From contig NC_092202.1 of NCBI RefSeq assembly GCF_043641665.1, positions 16,046,036 through 16,110,035 of the forward strand: a stretch of DNA of 64,000 bases, given 5' to 3'. A program made the position numbers and the translations under genes. Position 1 is the first letter of the stretch. Every line of letters begins with the position of its first letter. The notes beneath the pieces are model-generated. The model saw nothing but the letters and a program-made list of their open reading frames with translations, had not been told where the DNA came from and did no database searches. Origin of the DNA: Enoplosus armatus (Eukaryota; Chordata; Actinopteri; Centrarchiformes; Enoplosidae). This document shows positions 24,601 to 34,232 of this stretch, piece by piece.

Positions 24601-26325
24601 CATTTTATCTCCCAGTCCTAACTGTAATGACCGTAGGTGTAATGCTAAAAAGTCTGACGTAAACAACATTTAGACATACATTCACTGTAGTTTATACAGT
24701 ATGAGACGAGATGCTCTTTCAGTCATTCCAGTCCCTTTTAGTTTAGTTTAGTTCCCTTTTTTGTTTTAAGTCATCAATAGCTGACATTTTGCACGTTTTC
24801 CAATCATTGAGCTTTTCCAGGACCTTACGTCTGTAAACACAGACATTTAATTTACATTTTATCGACCTTTTGTGGCCCTCGACCCTGTCTTTAGCACTCA
24901 TTTAGGTAGGTAGCATGGTGTGGGCTCTAGGTAGGATTTTATAGGATTGTAGATATATAAAAAAAGATTTGTAATTATGTTTTATGATACATAAATGTAC
25001 GAAACATATACGATTGTGAACCAGAATCTGTAGCTGCTACGTTTCTTCAGTTCTGTAAAGTCCAGTTGGTCTTTTGACAATAAAGTTTTGATCTCTCAAA
25101 CTAAATAGTTCAAGAAACTAAACTCAACGGGAATTTGTGTAAATGTGTTTCAGCAGTAATATTAGCAACTCCAAGTACGTGACTACTGTCTGAATGCTGT
25201 ACAATATGGGGGGCCTGCAGACTCCCCAATAGTTGTTGGGACATCAGAAAGTATGGCTTTAGGAGGAACTTGTTCGGGAGCGCAAACCCAAATCTAGGGA
25301 CCAGGTTTCTGTGTTTGAAATGCAGGAAAAGATCTATTGTTTGAGCTAGTGTAACTTACTGTGTGGACTGCCTTAAAGGTTGACTCCACAGTCCAGCCAC
25401 ACCCCCTGTCGGTGATGCCATTGACCACTGAGAGAGAACACACTCTTGCGACATCGCTGATTGGGTTTGATGGTTTGACTTTACTCGATAACGTAATAAT
25501 ATTGTGAAAATCTAATTTCCCTGATAATGGAGGTTGTATTTGTTGTAATTTTACTATCATCCTTCGTTAACCTGTCAGCATGGCAGATGAAAAATGAAAG
25601 GGATCTGGATGGTTTTTGCCAAATCCCCTGTGTTGGTTGGCATGGAAACCAGGTGATTGGCTACGGCACAGCAACAGCCTACCTCTAATTTACTATCACT
25701 ATCATCAGAGACGCATAACTGCTGTGCACAGTGTAGCCAAAGTCTTAAAATAAAGTTTTTTGTTAAGTTCTTGTTCTGGGTATAAATCAATACCATGCAT
25801 GTTTTTTGTTCCATGGTATATTTCTGACATTTACAGGAGTGTTTGCCAAGTTTTGGATAGCGGCTTTGTTTGGATGAACTTCCAAGGCGCCGGACCGGAT
25901 TTGACGTGTTAAGCCTCAGCACCGACGGCAACGTAAACGCCTCCTTATGTGGCTAACGCAAACATGATTTTAGGACTGATGAGTGCATGAGGCTTGCTGA
26001 CTTATATACTGATATACCAGGCGGCAGAAGTGGGTGAGAAAAGTCCAGCTGGCCCGGAGGCAGAAATGATCCCACTGGTTCGCTCTGGCAAAAGCCACCA
26101 TGCAACTTTTGAAAGAAGCAACAGACACAAATTGAAAAGTTGAATTCACAAGCAAATAAAGCGCACGATTGCTCAACGTAACACTTTGCTGTGTTTTGCT
26201 TGTTTTTCCAGAGACACCTATCTCCTGAGGACTTCCAGCGTGTTTTCGGCATGACCCTGGAGCAGTTTGACCGCCTGGCCCTCTGGAAGAAGAACGACAT
26301 GAAGAAGAAGGCGCGCCTTTTTTAA
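345..26325 (+). CDS. ablim2: ablim2-like actin-binding LIM protein, 3' half (14 exons, spliced)
   Basis: Overall gene entry; the exons are listed separately. Actin-binding LIM proteins link F-actin, through a C-terminal villin headpiece, to partners bound by four N-terminal LIM domains. The window holds only the linker (AbLIM anchor region) and the headpiece: 1287 coding bases, 428 residues plus stop, with every splice phase compatible. Family landmarks in order are [79 protein letters not shown] and the headpiece ending [19 protein letters not shown], the DGED segment and [14 protein letters not shown] fit ABLIM2 better than ABLIM1 or ABLIM3 as I recall them, so the paralogue call is good but not certain. 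The LIM exons lie upstream of position 1. Exons 3, 5, 6 and 7 are multiples of three with matching end phases, so they can be skipped without changing frame. Confidence 0.85.
564..707 (+). CDS. ablim2: ablim2 exon 2 of window (48 codons, phase 0-0)
   Basis: Begins [18 protein letters not shown] and continues through [19 protein letters not shown] to HYGE. The pattern LDY(K/R)DLAALPK..AIY.I.RPD is an ABLIM family hallmark. Acceptor CTGCTGCCAG, donor GAG|GTAGAC. The open frame on the opposite strand at 444-758 is a shadow of this exon. Confidence 0.92.
708..1923. other. ablim2 intron, no further feature seen
   Basis: AT-rich intron between exons 2 and 3 of the window. I see no conserved coding segment and no clear mobile element. 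Confidence 0.6.
1924..1956 (+). CDS. ablim2: ablim2 exon 3 of window, 33-nt cassette exon
   Basis: Encodes [11 protein letters not shown] between a good acceptor (CCCCTCTTCATTTGCAG) and the donor GAG|GTAATA, phase 0-0. It matches the SPxxLSPTP segment known from ABLIM family proteins. Exons 2 and 4 also meet at phase 0, so skipping keeps the frame; this is probably an alternative exon. Confidence 0.82.
1957..3535. other. ablim2 intron with a TG array
   Basis: Contains a (TG)n array at 2019-2048 and a short TAGC tandem run near 2424-2440. Otherwise unremarkable AT-rich intron. Confidence 0.6.
3536..3653 (+). CDS. ablim2: ablim2 exon 4 of window (phase 0-1)
   Basis: Begins [20 protein letters not shown], then [18 protein letters not shown] plus one base of a Gly codon. 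It is the serine/proline-rich, probably disordered linker with the family pattern GRYTPxxRSPQ(H/N)(Y/F)xRP. Acceptor GTGTGCATCCAG, donor CCAG|GTATCA. Confidence 0.9.
4128..5475. mobile_element. Inverted-repeat DNA element (MITE-like), outer unit of a nested pair
   Basis: A 15-bp exact inverted repeat, ATCAAGTGTCTCAAA at 4139-4153 and its complement at 5445-5459, is extended imperfectly outwards to GGCCC/GGGCC at both ends. The interior carries no transposase. The spacing of about 1.3 kb is explained by a second element nested at 4584-4970. Family not named. Confidence 0.6.
4584..4970. mobile_element. Inner inverted-repeat element with tRNA-like core
   Basis: Left end (ATGGGCTAGTAGGGGCC, then CCTACTAGTGGGTTCAGGAGGC) is repeated in inverted orientation at the right (GCCTTCTGAACCTACTAGTAGG, then CCCCTTCTAACCCAT). 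Between them lies a stretch containing GGTTCACGTCC at 4754-4764, close to an RNA polymerase III B box, and the ACCAAAAAGTAAT and CCTCAACCAAGTAGTTTCGTTG segments common to fish dispersed repeats. Either a SINE inside a MITE or one composite element. Confidence 0.6.
5791..6072 (+). CDS. ablim2: ablim2 exon 5 of window, long Gly/Ser-rich exon (phase 1-1)
   Basis: The open frame in the required phase runs the whole 282 bases. It includes [35 protein letters not shown] and [19 protein letters not shown], then the donor AGAG|GTATCA. The 3' part (YxPYFRG before SESGR) looks like ABLIM sequence. The 5' border was chosen at TTCAG|GGCCAG (5790/5791) because it is the acceptor that keeps phase 1; its pyrimidine tract is weak, so a shorter exon starting further right is possible. 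It can be skipped in frame. Confidence 0.7.
7380..7620 (-). mobile_element. Truncated copy of the TTAA-flanked MITE family
   Basis: The right end GAGCATAATAGGTCCTCTTTAA and the internal stretch GCAAAGCT..CTCTAG match, in inverted orientation, the left part of the element at 28859-29379. The other terminus is not recognisable. Confidence 0.6.
8372..8862. mobile_element. MITE-like element with about 19-bp inverted termini
   Basis: GGGCCTGTGTCCACCAAAGC at 8372-8391 is mirrored by GCTGTGGTGGACACAGGAC ending at 8862. About 490 bp, no coding capacity. Sequence of this type is dispersed in teleost genomes; family not named. Confidence 0.6.
9242..9372. repeat. Pair of (TG)n arrays
   Basis: TG arrays at 9242-9269 and 9341-9372, separated by about 70 bases of single-copy-looking sequence. 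Confidence 0.9.
10986..11093 (+). CDS. ablim2: ablim2 exon 6 of window (phase 1-1, 108 nt)
   Basis: Reads (G)[19 protein letters not shown], then [13 protein letters not shown] and one Gly base. [13 protein letters not shown].....STY.APRHFH(V/I)P is a strong ABLIM signature. A long C/T-rich tract precedes the acceptor CAACTGGAG; the donor is CCAG|GTAGGC. Confidence 0.92.
11094..14099. other. ablim2 intron of about 3 kb
   Basis: No exon or complete mobile element recognised. Ends with a 20-base poly-C run (13940-13959) followed by T7, then a pyrimidine tract before exon 7. Confidence 0.6.
14100..14153 (+). CDS. ablim2: ablim2 exon 7 of window (phase 1-1, 54 nt)
   Basis: Encodes [18 protein letters not shown], closely matching the [12 protein letters not shown] motif of ABLIM2. 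Acceptor CCCATCTTCAG after a T/C-rich tract; donor CATG|GTACAG. Confidence 0.93.
14154..17000. other. ablim2 intron of about 2.8 kb
   Basis: Contains a poly-A/poly-G junction (G21 at 15535-15555). An exon-like 20-mer bounded by AG and GTGAGT at 16628-16647 was considered and rejected. No other feature seen. Confidence 0.55.
17001..17038 (+). CDS. ablim2: ablim2 exon 8 of window, 38-nt exon (phase 1-0)
   Basis: Acceptor GACTGTTTTACAG, donor GCAAG|GTGGGT. In the only phase that joins exon 7 to exon 9 it reads (A)[12 protein letters not shown]. This resembles the DGED stretch that follows IYRQH in ABLIM2. It supplies the phase change from 1 to 0; without it exon 9 would be read into a stop after nine codons. 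Confidence 0.82.
17216..17324 (+). CDS. ablim2: ablim2 exon 9 of window (phase 0-1)
   Basis: Begins [20 protein letters not shown] and ends DTSQP plus one base. (R/K)(T/S)SWM(I/L)LK is the ABLIM2/3-type segment, here followed by a divergent acidic/serine region. The acceptor CTATAG follows about 45 bases of (CT)n-type tract (17166-17210); the donor is CTA|GTGAGT. Confidence 0.88.
17430..17488 (+). CDS. ablim2: ablim2 exon 10 of window (phase 1-0)
   Basis: Reads [31 protein letters not shown] is conserved in the ABLIM family. Acceptor TCTCTCCGCAG, donor AAG|GTGAGC. Intron 9 is only 105 bases, so exons 9 and 10 sit as a close pair. Confidence 0.92.
17489..19993. other. ablim2 intron of about 2.5 kb
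   Basis: No coding segment recognised. Ends in a (TG)n array at 19951-19985 directly before the exon 11 acceptor. Confidence 0.6.
19951..19985. repeat. (TG)17 microsatellite abutting a splice acceptor
   Basis: The array ends 8 bases before the exon 11 start, with only TCCTTTAG between. Confidence 0.95.
19994..20054 (+). CDS. ablim2: ablim2 exon 11 of window (phase 0-1)
   Basis: Reads [20 protein letters not shown] plus one base. The acidic DPD..SWG.MR segment precedes the headpiece in ABLIM2. The acceptor TTCCTTTAG lies directly 3' of a (TG)17 array; the donor is AGAG|GTGAGA. Confidence 0.9.
20055..21925. other. ablim2 intron of about 1.9 kb
   Basis: Holds the LINE fragment at 20535-20795 and a (TG)n array at 21641-21669. 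Confidence 0.6.
20535..20795 (+). pseudogene. Decayed non-LTR reverse transcriptase fragment (L2-like)
   Basis: The frame keeps [30 protein letters not shown] and [13 protein letters not shown] in the order of LINE reverse-transcriptase blocks (GFR..HST, DLSAAFDTIDH.ILL.RL, GVPQGS.LGP). Intervening conserved residues are missing, the second half is shortened and there is no YADD block. It lies in the intron between exons 11 and 12 and is a relic. Confidence 0.75.
21926..21933 (+). CDS. ablim2: ablim2 exon 12 of window, 8-nt microexon
   Basis: AATATAAG sits between a long pyrimidine-rich acceptor (TTTCCTCCCTCTCAG) and a consensus donor (AAG|GTAAGA). It joins exon 11 (phase 1) to exon 13 (phase 0) and encodes EYK, giving GMR-EYK-IYPYE exactly as in the family. 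Without it the frame is lost. Confidence 0.88.
22075..22155 (+). CDS. ablim2: ablim2 exon 13 of window (27 codons, start of villin headpiece)
   Basis: Begins [20 protein letters not shown] and ends VDRTRLE. YPYE.L.VT.R...[11 protein letters not shown] is the N-terminal part of the ABLIM headpiece. The acceptor TTTGTGTGTGCCAG is G/T-rich; the donor is GAG|GTGAGC. Confidence 0.95.
22605..22612. repeat. hAT MITE target-site duplication, left
   Basis: GTATAGGG, identical to 22741-22748. Confidence 0.9.
22613..22740. mobile_element. 128-bp hAT-type MITE with perfect 8-bp target-site duplication
   Basis: Starts CAGAGGTT and ends AACCACTG, the CAGNGGTT...AACCNCTG termini expected of hAT elements, and is flanked by GTATAGGG on both sides (22605-22612 and 22741-22748). 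The interior is GC-rich with inverted GGTTGGGAACC/GGTTCCC motifs and no coding capacity. It sits in the last ablim2 intron. Confidence 0.9.
22741..22748. repeat. hAT MITE target-site duplication, right
   Basis: GTATAGGG, identical to 22605-22612. Confidence 0.9.
22782..22860. repeat. Fish dispersed repeat tail (AATACTTTATTGATCCCC type)
   Basis: Contains CAGAAATACTTTATTGATCC followed by a GGGGGGAAATTG stretch, a segment I recognise as widely dispersed in teleost genomes, probably a retroposon 3' tail. Family not assigned. Confidence 0.5.
26212..26325 (+). CDS. ablim2: ablim2 last coding exon, villin headpiece C-terminal subdomain
   Basis: Reads [14 protein letters not shown], then [19 protein letters not shown] and TAA. 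This is a complete headpiece C-terminal half: the hydrophobic core phenylalanines, the W of the hydrophobic cap, the basic KKNDMKKK patch and the terminal LF, all features used in F-actin binding. Acceptor TTGTTTTTCCAG. The stop is followed by A/G-rich 3' UTR. Confidence 0.97.
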   Translation, partial: RHLSPEDFQRVFGMTLEQFDRLALWKKNDMKKKARLF

Positions 26326-29300
26326 ACAGGAGGAGGGGGGGAGAAAAGAGGAAAAAAAATAAAAAAATAGCAACATCTCAACAAGCATCCGTCCTGTCTG
26401 GGAGGAAGCGGAAAAGAAAAATCCCTCTGAAATATCTATATATGCACCGCCATGATACCCTTACTTTCCACCTGTAAAACGCCATGCCATCTCTGCCTGT
26501 GGCGCCACGGAGAGAGGTGCCCCCCTGCAGGAACATTTTCACGATGTCGAGGCAGCATCTATAGCTTTTTGTATGCGATGTGGTCCGAATGTTTGACTGA
26601 CAACCTTACAGAGGAGGACGAGGAGCTGTGTTTTGCATGGCCTGTGTTGATGCTCCTCGCCTCTCGTGTGGTCTCTGCATCCTCCCCCTCCCGCTCATCT
26701 CGGCGCTTTACATACACCCTGGCAAAAAAACAACCAACAACGGCTTTTTCTAATTCTCGTGCAGGCCTTTCTCCGCCCCCACCCCCAGGTTTCTGTGGTT
26801 CTGACTGTTTCATGCGCGCCTTCTTCTACTCTTGTCAATCTTGACTTACCTCCCCGTTTCTATCGCAAGTTTTCCATCAGTTTGTTTTCACTTTGCAAGG
26901 GTTTATCGTGCCATCTTCTGTCATCTGTCTCTACGTATCTTCTGTCTGCCGGCGCTGCCTTTTCTCTCTCTCTCACTGTTTCTCAGTCATTTTAAGTTCC
27001 TCTCGTTCATTGCCATTGTTACACCATTGCTTCAGGACAGTGAAGAGCCTGCAGACTTGAAAACACTCATTGTTCAAAGACCGGAATACGAGATGAATCC
27101 AGCTCCTCTGATCTTTTAACTCAAAAAGCACCTTATCATACGCTCTTGCTTTCAATATTGCCTTCATGTTCTCTCCAGTCAGAGAAGGTGGGGGAAGACT
27201 TGATATGCGTGCCCTGATATGTTTGAACGAGGTCCCGTATCTTACACAAGCATCTCGTAAATCAGCACAGATAGGAGAGCCAGGGCTGGATAGGGGCCAC
27301 AACATGGCAGTGAATCACAGACAGAGAGGAGGAGGCCTAAGGAGGGGCCCTGCAGAACACATACAGTGCGGATGATATCAGGGTGTGTAAAGGTGTCAAA
27401 CATGCAGCATTGCCATAACGACGTGCACTCACATCAAAAAAATAAAAAAATAAAAAATAACCCCAAAAGAAATTATTTTTATAAGCTATTTTTGACTTCT
27501 GGAAAGGATCATTTAAACCAATTGCGAGACTGCAGCTGAGAGAAATCATGATTTTGTTACCAGAGAAGAGAAAAAAAGCCCATGCTGACTTTGTTAAGCT
27601 TCACAGACCTGCAGCAGCACTTAGGCATAACAAGTGGGGTCTTGCTTGATTTAAAACTCAATACTCTAAACTGTGTTATATCTTCTCAGATAGAGACTTA
27701 ACTCTTTGTGTGTGTGTGTGTGTGTGTGTTGTCGTCGTTTGAAAGCCTTGTCGTGTGACGTAAAAGCTCCACATTTAAGCTGAAAGTCCCACGAGCTTTG
27801 CTTTGACGATCTCTGGAGCGCAAAGAAGTGATTGAGGCGCCATCTAACATACTGCAAGATGTATGAGAACATATACTGGACATATACCAGATACATTTGT
27901 CTGTATACAAGCCATGGTGTATAACTCTTCAGGCATGCATGAGGATGGGAAAATTGGAGTTTGCCCACTGCCCTCAGATTAGAAATGTACGAAAGCGTTT
28001 ATCATCAATGTGGTTTTGAGTGGTTGATTATTTTCTGGTGTGTTCTGTCAAATGAAATGCCCAGGTCAGCTGCTTCCATTAGCTTGTGTTAGGTATTTAT
28101 TTAATTGCAATATTAAAGAAGGGATTTTATTTTGAAATCTTAAGGGGGGGGGGGCTTAGTGTTGAAATGAATAGCATCACAGAGAAGAGAAGCTTTAGAA
28201 GAGAAACATCAGATTTTGAGTTTAACCCGAGTGTCAAATTGATTTTGCTCCTGTAAGTAACACACTAACTGTTGCCATAAAGCGTCATGTCCTCTTTCTA
28301 ATATTCATCATGCTATTAAAGTGCTTTATCCAAACCACAGAGTCACAATGGATTTGGAGTGCTTGACTTTGTTAAATGAATGTCATGTTACGTATGAATT
28401 TCAAGTAAAGTGTGTGACGTATGCAGGAAGTGTGTGTGTGTGTGTGTGGACGTTTTTTGAAGACGCAAAAGGAGTTTTTGCCATTTCTGTCGTTCCAGTG
28501 GTGAAAGGAGGTTGTCAAAAAGCTGGGAAAGCTCATCTCCAAAGCCAGAGACGGAGCTCTGAAGAACAGAGGACACGTCGAAAAAACACTGCGGCTGGTG
28601 TCAGTTGTCACATTCATTCAGCTGAAGGAACATTAACATAAGCCGGAGGTTGTAGTAGTACAAATGTTTAAATTTGTCAGCGGAAAAATCTGCCATGCTA
28701 CAGTAGAGTTGAAAATAACATGGTGCTGCTGCTGTGGTTCCCTCCAGCACCAGCAGATAGCACCGCAGTCAGCCATCTACGAGCAGCTACATGGACCACG
28801 GACTGGATGGCCTTCATTCTACATCAGGCGCGACCTCTGACTATACACTGATAACGCTTTAAGGGGACCTATTATGCTCATTTCCAGCTGTATATTTTCA
28901 TTTTGTGATTCCACTAGAGCAGCTTTGCGTTATTCACAGTTAAAAAGTCCTGATTTATCTTCTACTGGTCCTTCATGCAGCCCCCTCAGTTCACCCTCTG
29001 TCTGAAACAAGCCGTTGGAGCTCCTGTCTCTTTAAGCCCCCCCCAGAAGCCCACTTTTTTCTGATTGGCCGGTCAAGCTCTGGGAGTCTTTGGAAGAATT
29101 TCCAAAGGCAAACTGTAAACCTAACGTTACTGAGCAACGTTGACATAAACAGGAGCAGAGATACCATATAAGGACATCCGGGTCTCTCTGACATCAGATA
29201 GACACGGTGGTTAAAAACTGAAACGGAGCGTTCAGAACATTTAGCTCACAGGGATTACTTTTACATACGTTTAACCTCATTATTTGGCAACTTTGGCGAC

Positions 29301-30500
29301 ATTTAGTATGAATATCCGACATTGTAACATTATATATATATGACAGAAAATAAGGAAAAGCATAATAGGTCCTCGTTAAAGATTACACTGGTTATCCTAA
29401 TCAGGGTGTTATGAGGCTCCAATGGCTTCCAGTTTTGACGACACAATTTTCTCATTTACCTCATCACATGGTAGGTCACATCCGAGAAAGATGTGAACAG
29501 TCATCCAAAAACTGTAAATATGAGCAGTAATTCCAAATGAAGCAAGAAAGAGTGATGCTACACCTGAGTTGGGGGGGCACCCAGACTGGATTACACAAAC
29601 AGGCCTCTGACTGGGAGAAAACCACCCTGAAGACTTTTCCCCTCACCGCTCAGAGCCCCATGATTCACATAGAGAAACTACATTGATCCCCATTTTTTTT
29701 TCTCCAGTTTAAGAGAATGAAGTTCCCAGTTTCACGAAAGTGTCTGTTTATCTTGAAATGTACATTTCGACTTGGAATTGATCATCAATCATCCAAAGGA
29801 AATCACAGCGTCTGACGGGCAAGGCCTTGTTTCAGCTGCATCCCTGTCTGATTTGTTTCCTGTCTGGCTTTTTTTGCAAATTTCGCAAAACACCCGATTG
29901 CCGGTGTTGTAATAAATGTTGAATGTCTGCCAAGAGGATTTACTTGTCCGGACAAACAATGTATCACCGCGTTCTCCGGACGAAACATCTCCCGCTTGTC
30001 CTCGGCCGTATCCTCTCTCTCTCTAATCCCTTAACAGCCACGTTTCCTCATTCGTGCTGAATGTCTTATCCGATTAAATCTAAACTGGATCTCGAGGGGA
30101 GCGTCCCATCGCGATGAGAATGAGTTTCATTTTCGTAACTCATCATTTCCTCTCACAGCGTTTGTTCATCACCGAGCATCGCGTGGCGTTAGGCTAACTA
30201 AAACACTTGGTGGAGGTGAGGGAAAGATGTCTGCCTTCGATGCTTAACTGAAACTACGGTCGTCCTCAAACCTGAACAAAACCACACAAACCTCATCGCG
30301 CTTTTGTCGCTGCCAAGGATGAAATATTTTGTTTCTCTTGCAACTTTGCAAGTAAGCTGATCCAAATGTTGGCTGAAACTCTGCAATCTTCATGCTTTTT
30401 TTGTGTTATTATTATTTTATGTTTTTTTTTTTGTTCATTATGTTTGCTGTAGTCAGGGTATTCCTCCGTTTCAACCTGTCTCTTTGCAACCCCCCCCTGC
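26326..30500. other. ablim2 3' UTR of unknown length, then intergenic
   Basis: AATAAA occurs at 26358-26363 inside an A-rich tract only 33 bases after the stop, and A-rich AATAAA-like runs recur at 27437-27460. The true poly(A) site cannot be chosen from sequence. Also present are a (TG)n array (27706-27729), a short TG run (28431-28448), a G-run near 28144 and the MITE at 28859-29379. I see no coding exon. Confidence 0.55.
28859..29379. mobile_element. TTAA-flanked MITE, complete (about 510 bp)
   Basis: TTAA at 28859-28862 and 29376-29379 flank termini GGGGACCTATTATGC and its near-exact complement GCATAATAGGTCCTCG. TTAA flanks suggest piggyBac-type mobilisation, but no transposase is present. 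Partial relatives occur at 7380-7620 and 63600-63690. Confidence 0.75.
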
Positions 30501-30705
30501 TACACATCACCCTCCCCTCCCCTCCCCTTCTCCGTGAGCAAGGTGTCCCACAAGACCCGCCCCTGGTGGCGGAGCCCACGATTGGCCGACCCTGCTGTCA
30601 GTAACTACGGCTGCGGTGTTTTGACGGGCGCACCCGCCCTGCCTCTATTGTCACCGGTCCGAGAGGGAATACTTTAAATTATTATTATCATTATTATTAT
30701 TTTAT
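30500..30705 (+). promoter_or_regulatory. Probable promoter / 5' UTR of the next gene
   Basis: GC-rich relative to its surroundings. It contains CCCGCCCC (GC box), an inverted CCAAT box (GATTGG at about 30580), a second CGCCC cluster, then an AT-rich ATTATTATC stretch just before the ATG at 30706. There is no TATA box. It leads into a short ATG exon with a strong donor. Confidence 0.5.
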
Positions 30706-30730
30706 CATGGAAAAGGAGAAAAACGACAAA
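30706..30730 (+). CDS. Candidate first coding exon, MEKEKNDK (possibly afap1 5' exon)
   Basis: ATG followed by eight lysine/glutamate-rich codons (MEKEKNDK) plus one base, then the donor AAAG|GTAAGC, downstream of a GC/CCAAT segment. The exon ends in phase 1. The next plausible exon in that phase on this strand is at 57005-57045. MEKEKNDK does not match any N-terminus I can name. The location just 3' of ablim2 on the same strand fits afap1 if vertebrate synteny holds. Inference only. Confidence 0.4.
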
Positions 30731-33700
30731 GGTAAGCTGAAGCACTTTGCTGTCTTGTCTGTTCGCGGTTAGCCGTTAGCTTTGCTTGCTGTCACGAGCT
30801 GCTAGCTTGGCTCTGTAGCTCCCTTCAGGGGAGTGATGGAGAGGATGTTGGCTTTTCTTTCATGTCGACATAAAACTCCTGTAAACTCCTTTCTCTCTAA
30901 AGAAGTACAGCGGTCAGAGTCAACTTTGTGTGCTTTGGTGCTTTGATAAGTCCCTTGAACCCCCCCCCCCCCCCCCCCCCAACAACATTACAGGGTCTTT
31001 GTGGTGTTTTGCATGTGACTTTTATACTGAACTTATTGCCATATTTGCCGTCTTTGTAATAGACTCGGTCTATTTGTCGACCTTGAATTATTCTCAGAAA
31101 ACACTGGAGCTTCGGTGTTGTGAATGGGACTGTAAGAAGGTACAAAGGAGCATGTGGCAGGAGAGGAAGAGGAGGCAGGCAGGGAGGGAGGGAGTGTGAT
31201 GAATTGGCAGACTCAGGGTGTGCGATGCCCCGGGCTGGAGGCTGCAGGGCTGCTGATGCTGGGAGCAGCCCTGCAGGAGGGGGGGTGGGGGGTGGGGGAC
31301 CAGCTGGGAGCCTGGATCTCTGTCAACTCCCCACGCTGTGACCCCCAGACAAGACCTCCCAAGGTCTGTATTTTTGAGAGTAAGTAACAGTATCTCCAAA
31401 TACGTCCATCTGTCAATTCAAACGCCTTCGTTTTGAGGATGTTAAGGCAGTCGGTTAAGGGTTGCCACATCTTGAAGTGGAGCCACAGGCATCAGCTGAT
31501 CTGCACCCCCCCCCCCCCCCTCCAAACCACTCCCACCATTGAATGCAACAGACTGTGGGTGGAGGAGGGTGCTCTCCAGCAGCTCAAGGTTGTGGGGCAA
31601 GAGTCCAATTAATCAAATACAACACAGGAACCCGGAACAGACAAAAGCAGAGAGAGTAATTAGGCTGGAACTGTTGATGAAACTACCGCGGCGCCGGGGA
31701 TGACTTCTGATGAAGCACTAGCCGCCATCATTAGCCGTCTATGTGTGTGTACATTTAGGCTAGCCTGCAGCGTTTTGCCTCTTGATTAACGCCTTCAAGT
31801 GTTGTTGTAGGAAATTGGGGCTGCAGCTAATAATTGTTTCCATGATGTGTTCGTCTGCCAGCTATAATCTTGACTATTCGGTTAATCGTTTGCTCTATAA
31901 AATGTCAGCTAGCAAAGGGTACCCATCGCAGTTTCCAGAGCCAGAGTGAGCTCAGTCAAATTGGACATTTTAGCTTTAAAACGAATGACTTCACCACCAA
32001 TCAATGATCTAAGTAGCGGCCGATCAGTCGACGAATCGATTAATCGACCGTTCATGTCGGCTCTATTAAAAACACTTTAATTAGCCCACATATTGTGCAC
32101 ATACTGACCCAACAACTTTGTATATTTTGCACAGCAAGAGAAGAAAAGAATGAATTGTTACCGATATTTAAAGTCGAGGACAAAGAGCACAGAGTAATGT
32201 TAAGGATGAATTCCAAAACGATTACTTAGAGAAATATAAGCCAGTTTTCCTCCTTTCATTTGACAAAACAAAGCCAAAGGTGCCAAACGTGAAATGTTTT
32301 TGCCCCAAATAATCATCGTAATCAATAATCATCACCTGACAAGAGTGTCGATATTGGAAGATTCTGCGAAACTGGACTACTTTCAGTTACAACGTTTTGA
32401 ATTCTTTCCGTCCACAGCGGCGGTGTGGTTCTGCATTGGCAGTGGCATTGGATGCAAATTATGGATGAACGTGCGGTAATTCCCGGAGACACTGGGCTGA
32501 CACCCAAAGTAGTGGGTAGTAGAGGGTAAAGGCCCCGGTGTGTTTCAAACAAAGTGTTTGCCGAAACTGTCCTGACAGCATCTGGGAGGGGCTACGTCCG
32601 ACGTTGTACGGACACGTTGCAGTCAGAAGGTTTGATACCCAGCCCGTGCAGATTATAAGCATACAGAGACCTCGCGTAGACCTGAGCGCTGATTTGTGGA
32701 GGACTGTTTATGTACCGTGGTCCCCACTTTCCTTACCTCAGCTGACCTGGCTCTGTCCCGAATTTGAATTCCAAGAAGTCTTCATACTTTGTACAGTCTT
32801 TTGTCTTTTTTTTTTTTTTTTTTACCCTTTATTGTTTGTGTGTGTGTGTGTGTGTGTGTGCCCGAGGCTCGGTATTTCCTCGGTTGCTTGGGAGGCCAGG
32901 CCAGCTTTGCCGCAGCCCGTCACTACGTGACAGCGGACAATAGCAGGCAGACAAATTGTACACATCCTGCTGGCTGGTAGAGAGGATGGAGCTAACTGAA
33001 CCGACTTTGTAACCTGCGGACACAGAGGAGGGGAGCAGAGGGTCATATAGAAAACAAAGGGGGGGGGGTTTAGACTGACGTTTCTATCTCATGATGTTTT
33101 TCCCTTCCCCGTAGTGATATTCTCTATTTTAGCATTGTGTACACACACTGTGCGTAGATACCACGGCGGGACATCTTCCTCAGGAACTTCAGACTTTGTA
33201 ACAACACAAGCATTACTGTATTATTACTGTACAAGGTGGCTGCGAGGTCACAAGGCTCCTGTGTTGTTAATGCTGGTGTCATGGCGGAAAAAGCAGGGCG
33301 CAAACAACAAGCTCCCTTGCTTGTTATCCCTTAAACCTCGTCACAGTTTGCCTATGACAATAAGCTGTGTGTAGTAAGAGATTTTTCTGTTCTTATGATG
33401 TTTCATTTGAATGCATTTTATACAGTAACTAATAATTAATTCACACAAATTAACCCAAGGTAATTTTAGCATTGAGCGATATTTCACATTGTTAAACAGG
33501 CAAAGCGGGATAAATCAACACATTATATTATTATTTATACAATATGCAGTGCACAGATTGCGGCCAAAGCTGGCTGGCCACCGTCATCAACCTGCAGTGC
33601 ATCACGCCCGTATAAAGAAAGTGTCGTGATGAATGAAATGGCAATATTGATACGAAAGGATTCATTCGGTATTTAGACGCCTAAACACAAAAACGCATTC

Positions 33701-34232
33701 GCGTGCTGCTAACGGACTAGAGTAACCGCAACAACTTTCGGACTCCCAGTTCCTGCTGTTAACGCTGGCTTGGCACCTCCGGTCAAATCTAAATAAACAC
33801 TGAGCTGGCGCACGCAGATTTGTGTTGTCTTGTTTTCTCCGTGACTCCACGATGGGCTCCACATAAATCTGTTGAATGTTTAACGAGAATGAGAACTTAC
33901 GACTATGTGTAACCACAACTTTTGTTGATATATTTCTAATGATCATTATCAAGATTTGGAACTTTATCCATTTATACGCACAGGCTTTGACTACATTACA
34001 CAAGCTTTGAGTTTTCACAGCAGCTGGCTCTATTATTCCAGCCCTGTCAATACTGTTGGTCCTGCTGAGGATGACATCATTACTATTGGACATCTGGGTC
34101 TAGTGTGTGTGTTGAGATGCCATGGTAACAGTGTGAGCTGAGATTTGACACACAGCCCACCCCCCTCAGTATAGCCCATGCTTTGTTCAGTTACATCGCT
34201 CCTGTTACCAGTATTAAACTGCTGCCTTCAGG

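Larger units (their letters stand above)
22156..26211. other. Last ablim2 intron, about 4.1 kb
   Basis: Holds the 128-bp hAT MITE, the repeat tail at 22782, a short TG array (23934-23953) and repeat-like sequence at about 24160-24510 (TTAAAGGTACTATATGAG and CTTAGCATAAAG motifs common in fish). No extra exon recognised. Confidence 0.55.

Noticed and set aside
26452..26844. 130-codon frame just after the ablim2 stop
   Set aside because: Lies in the probable 3' UTR, low-complexity composition, no recognisable motif.
31331..31380. Possible exon ending TTTTGAGA|GTAAGT after the 30706 ATG exon
   Set aside because: In the phase left by the ATG exon it runs into a TGA; the other frame has no recognisable peptide.
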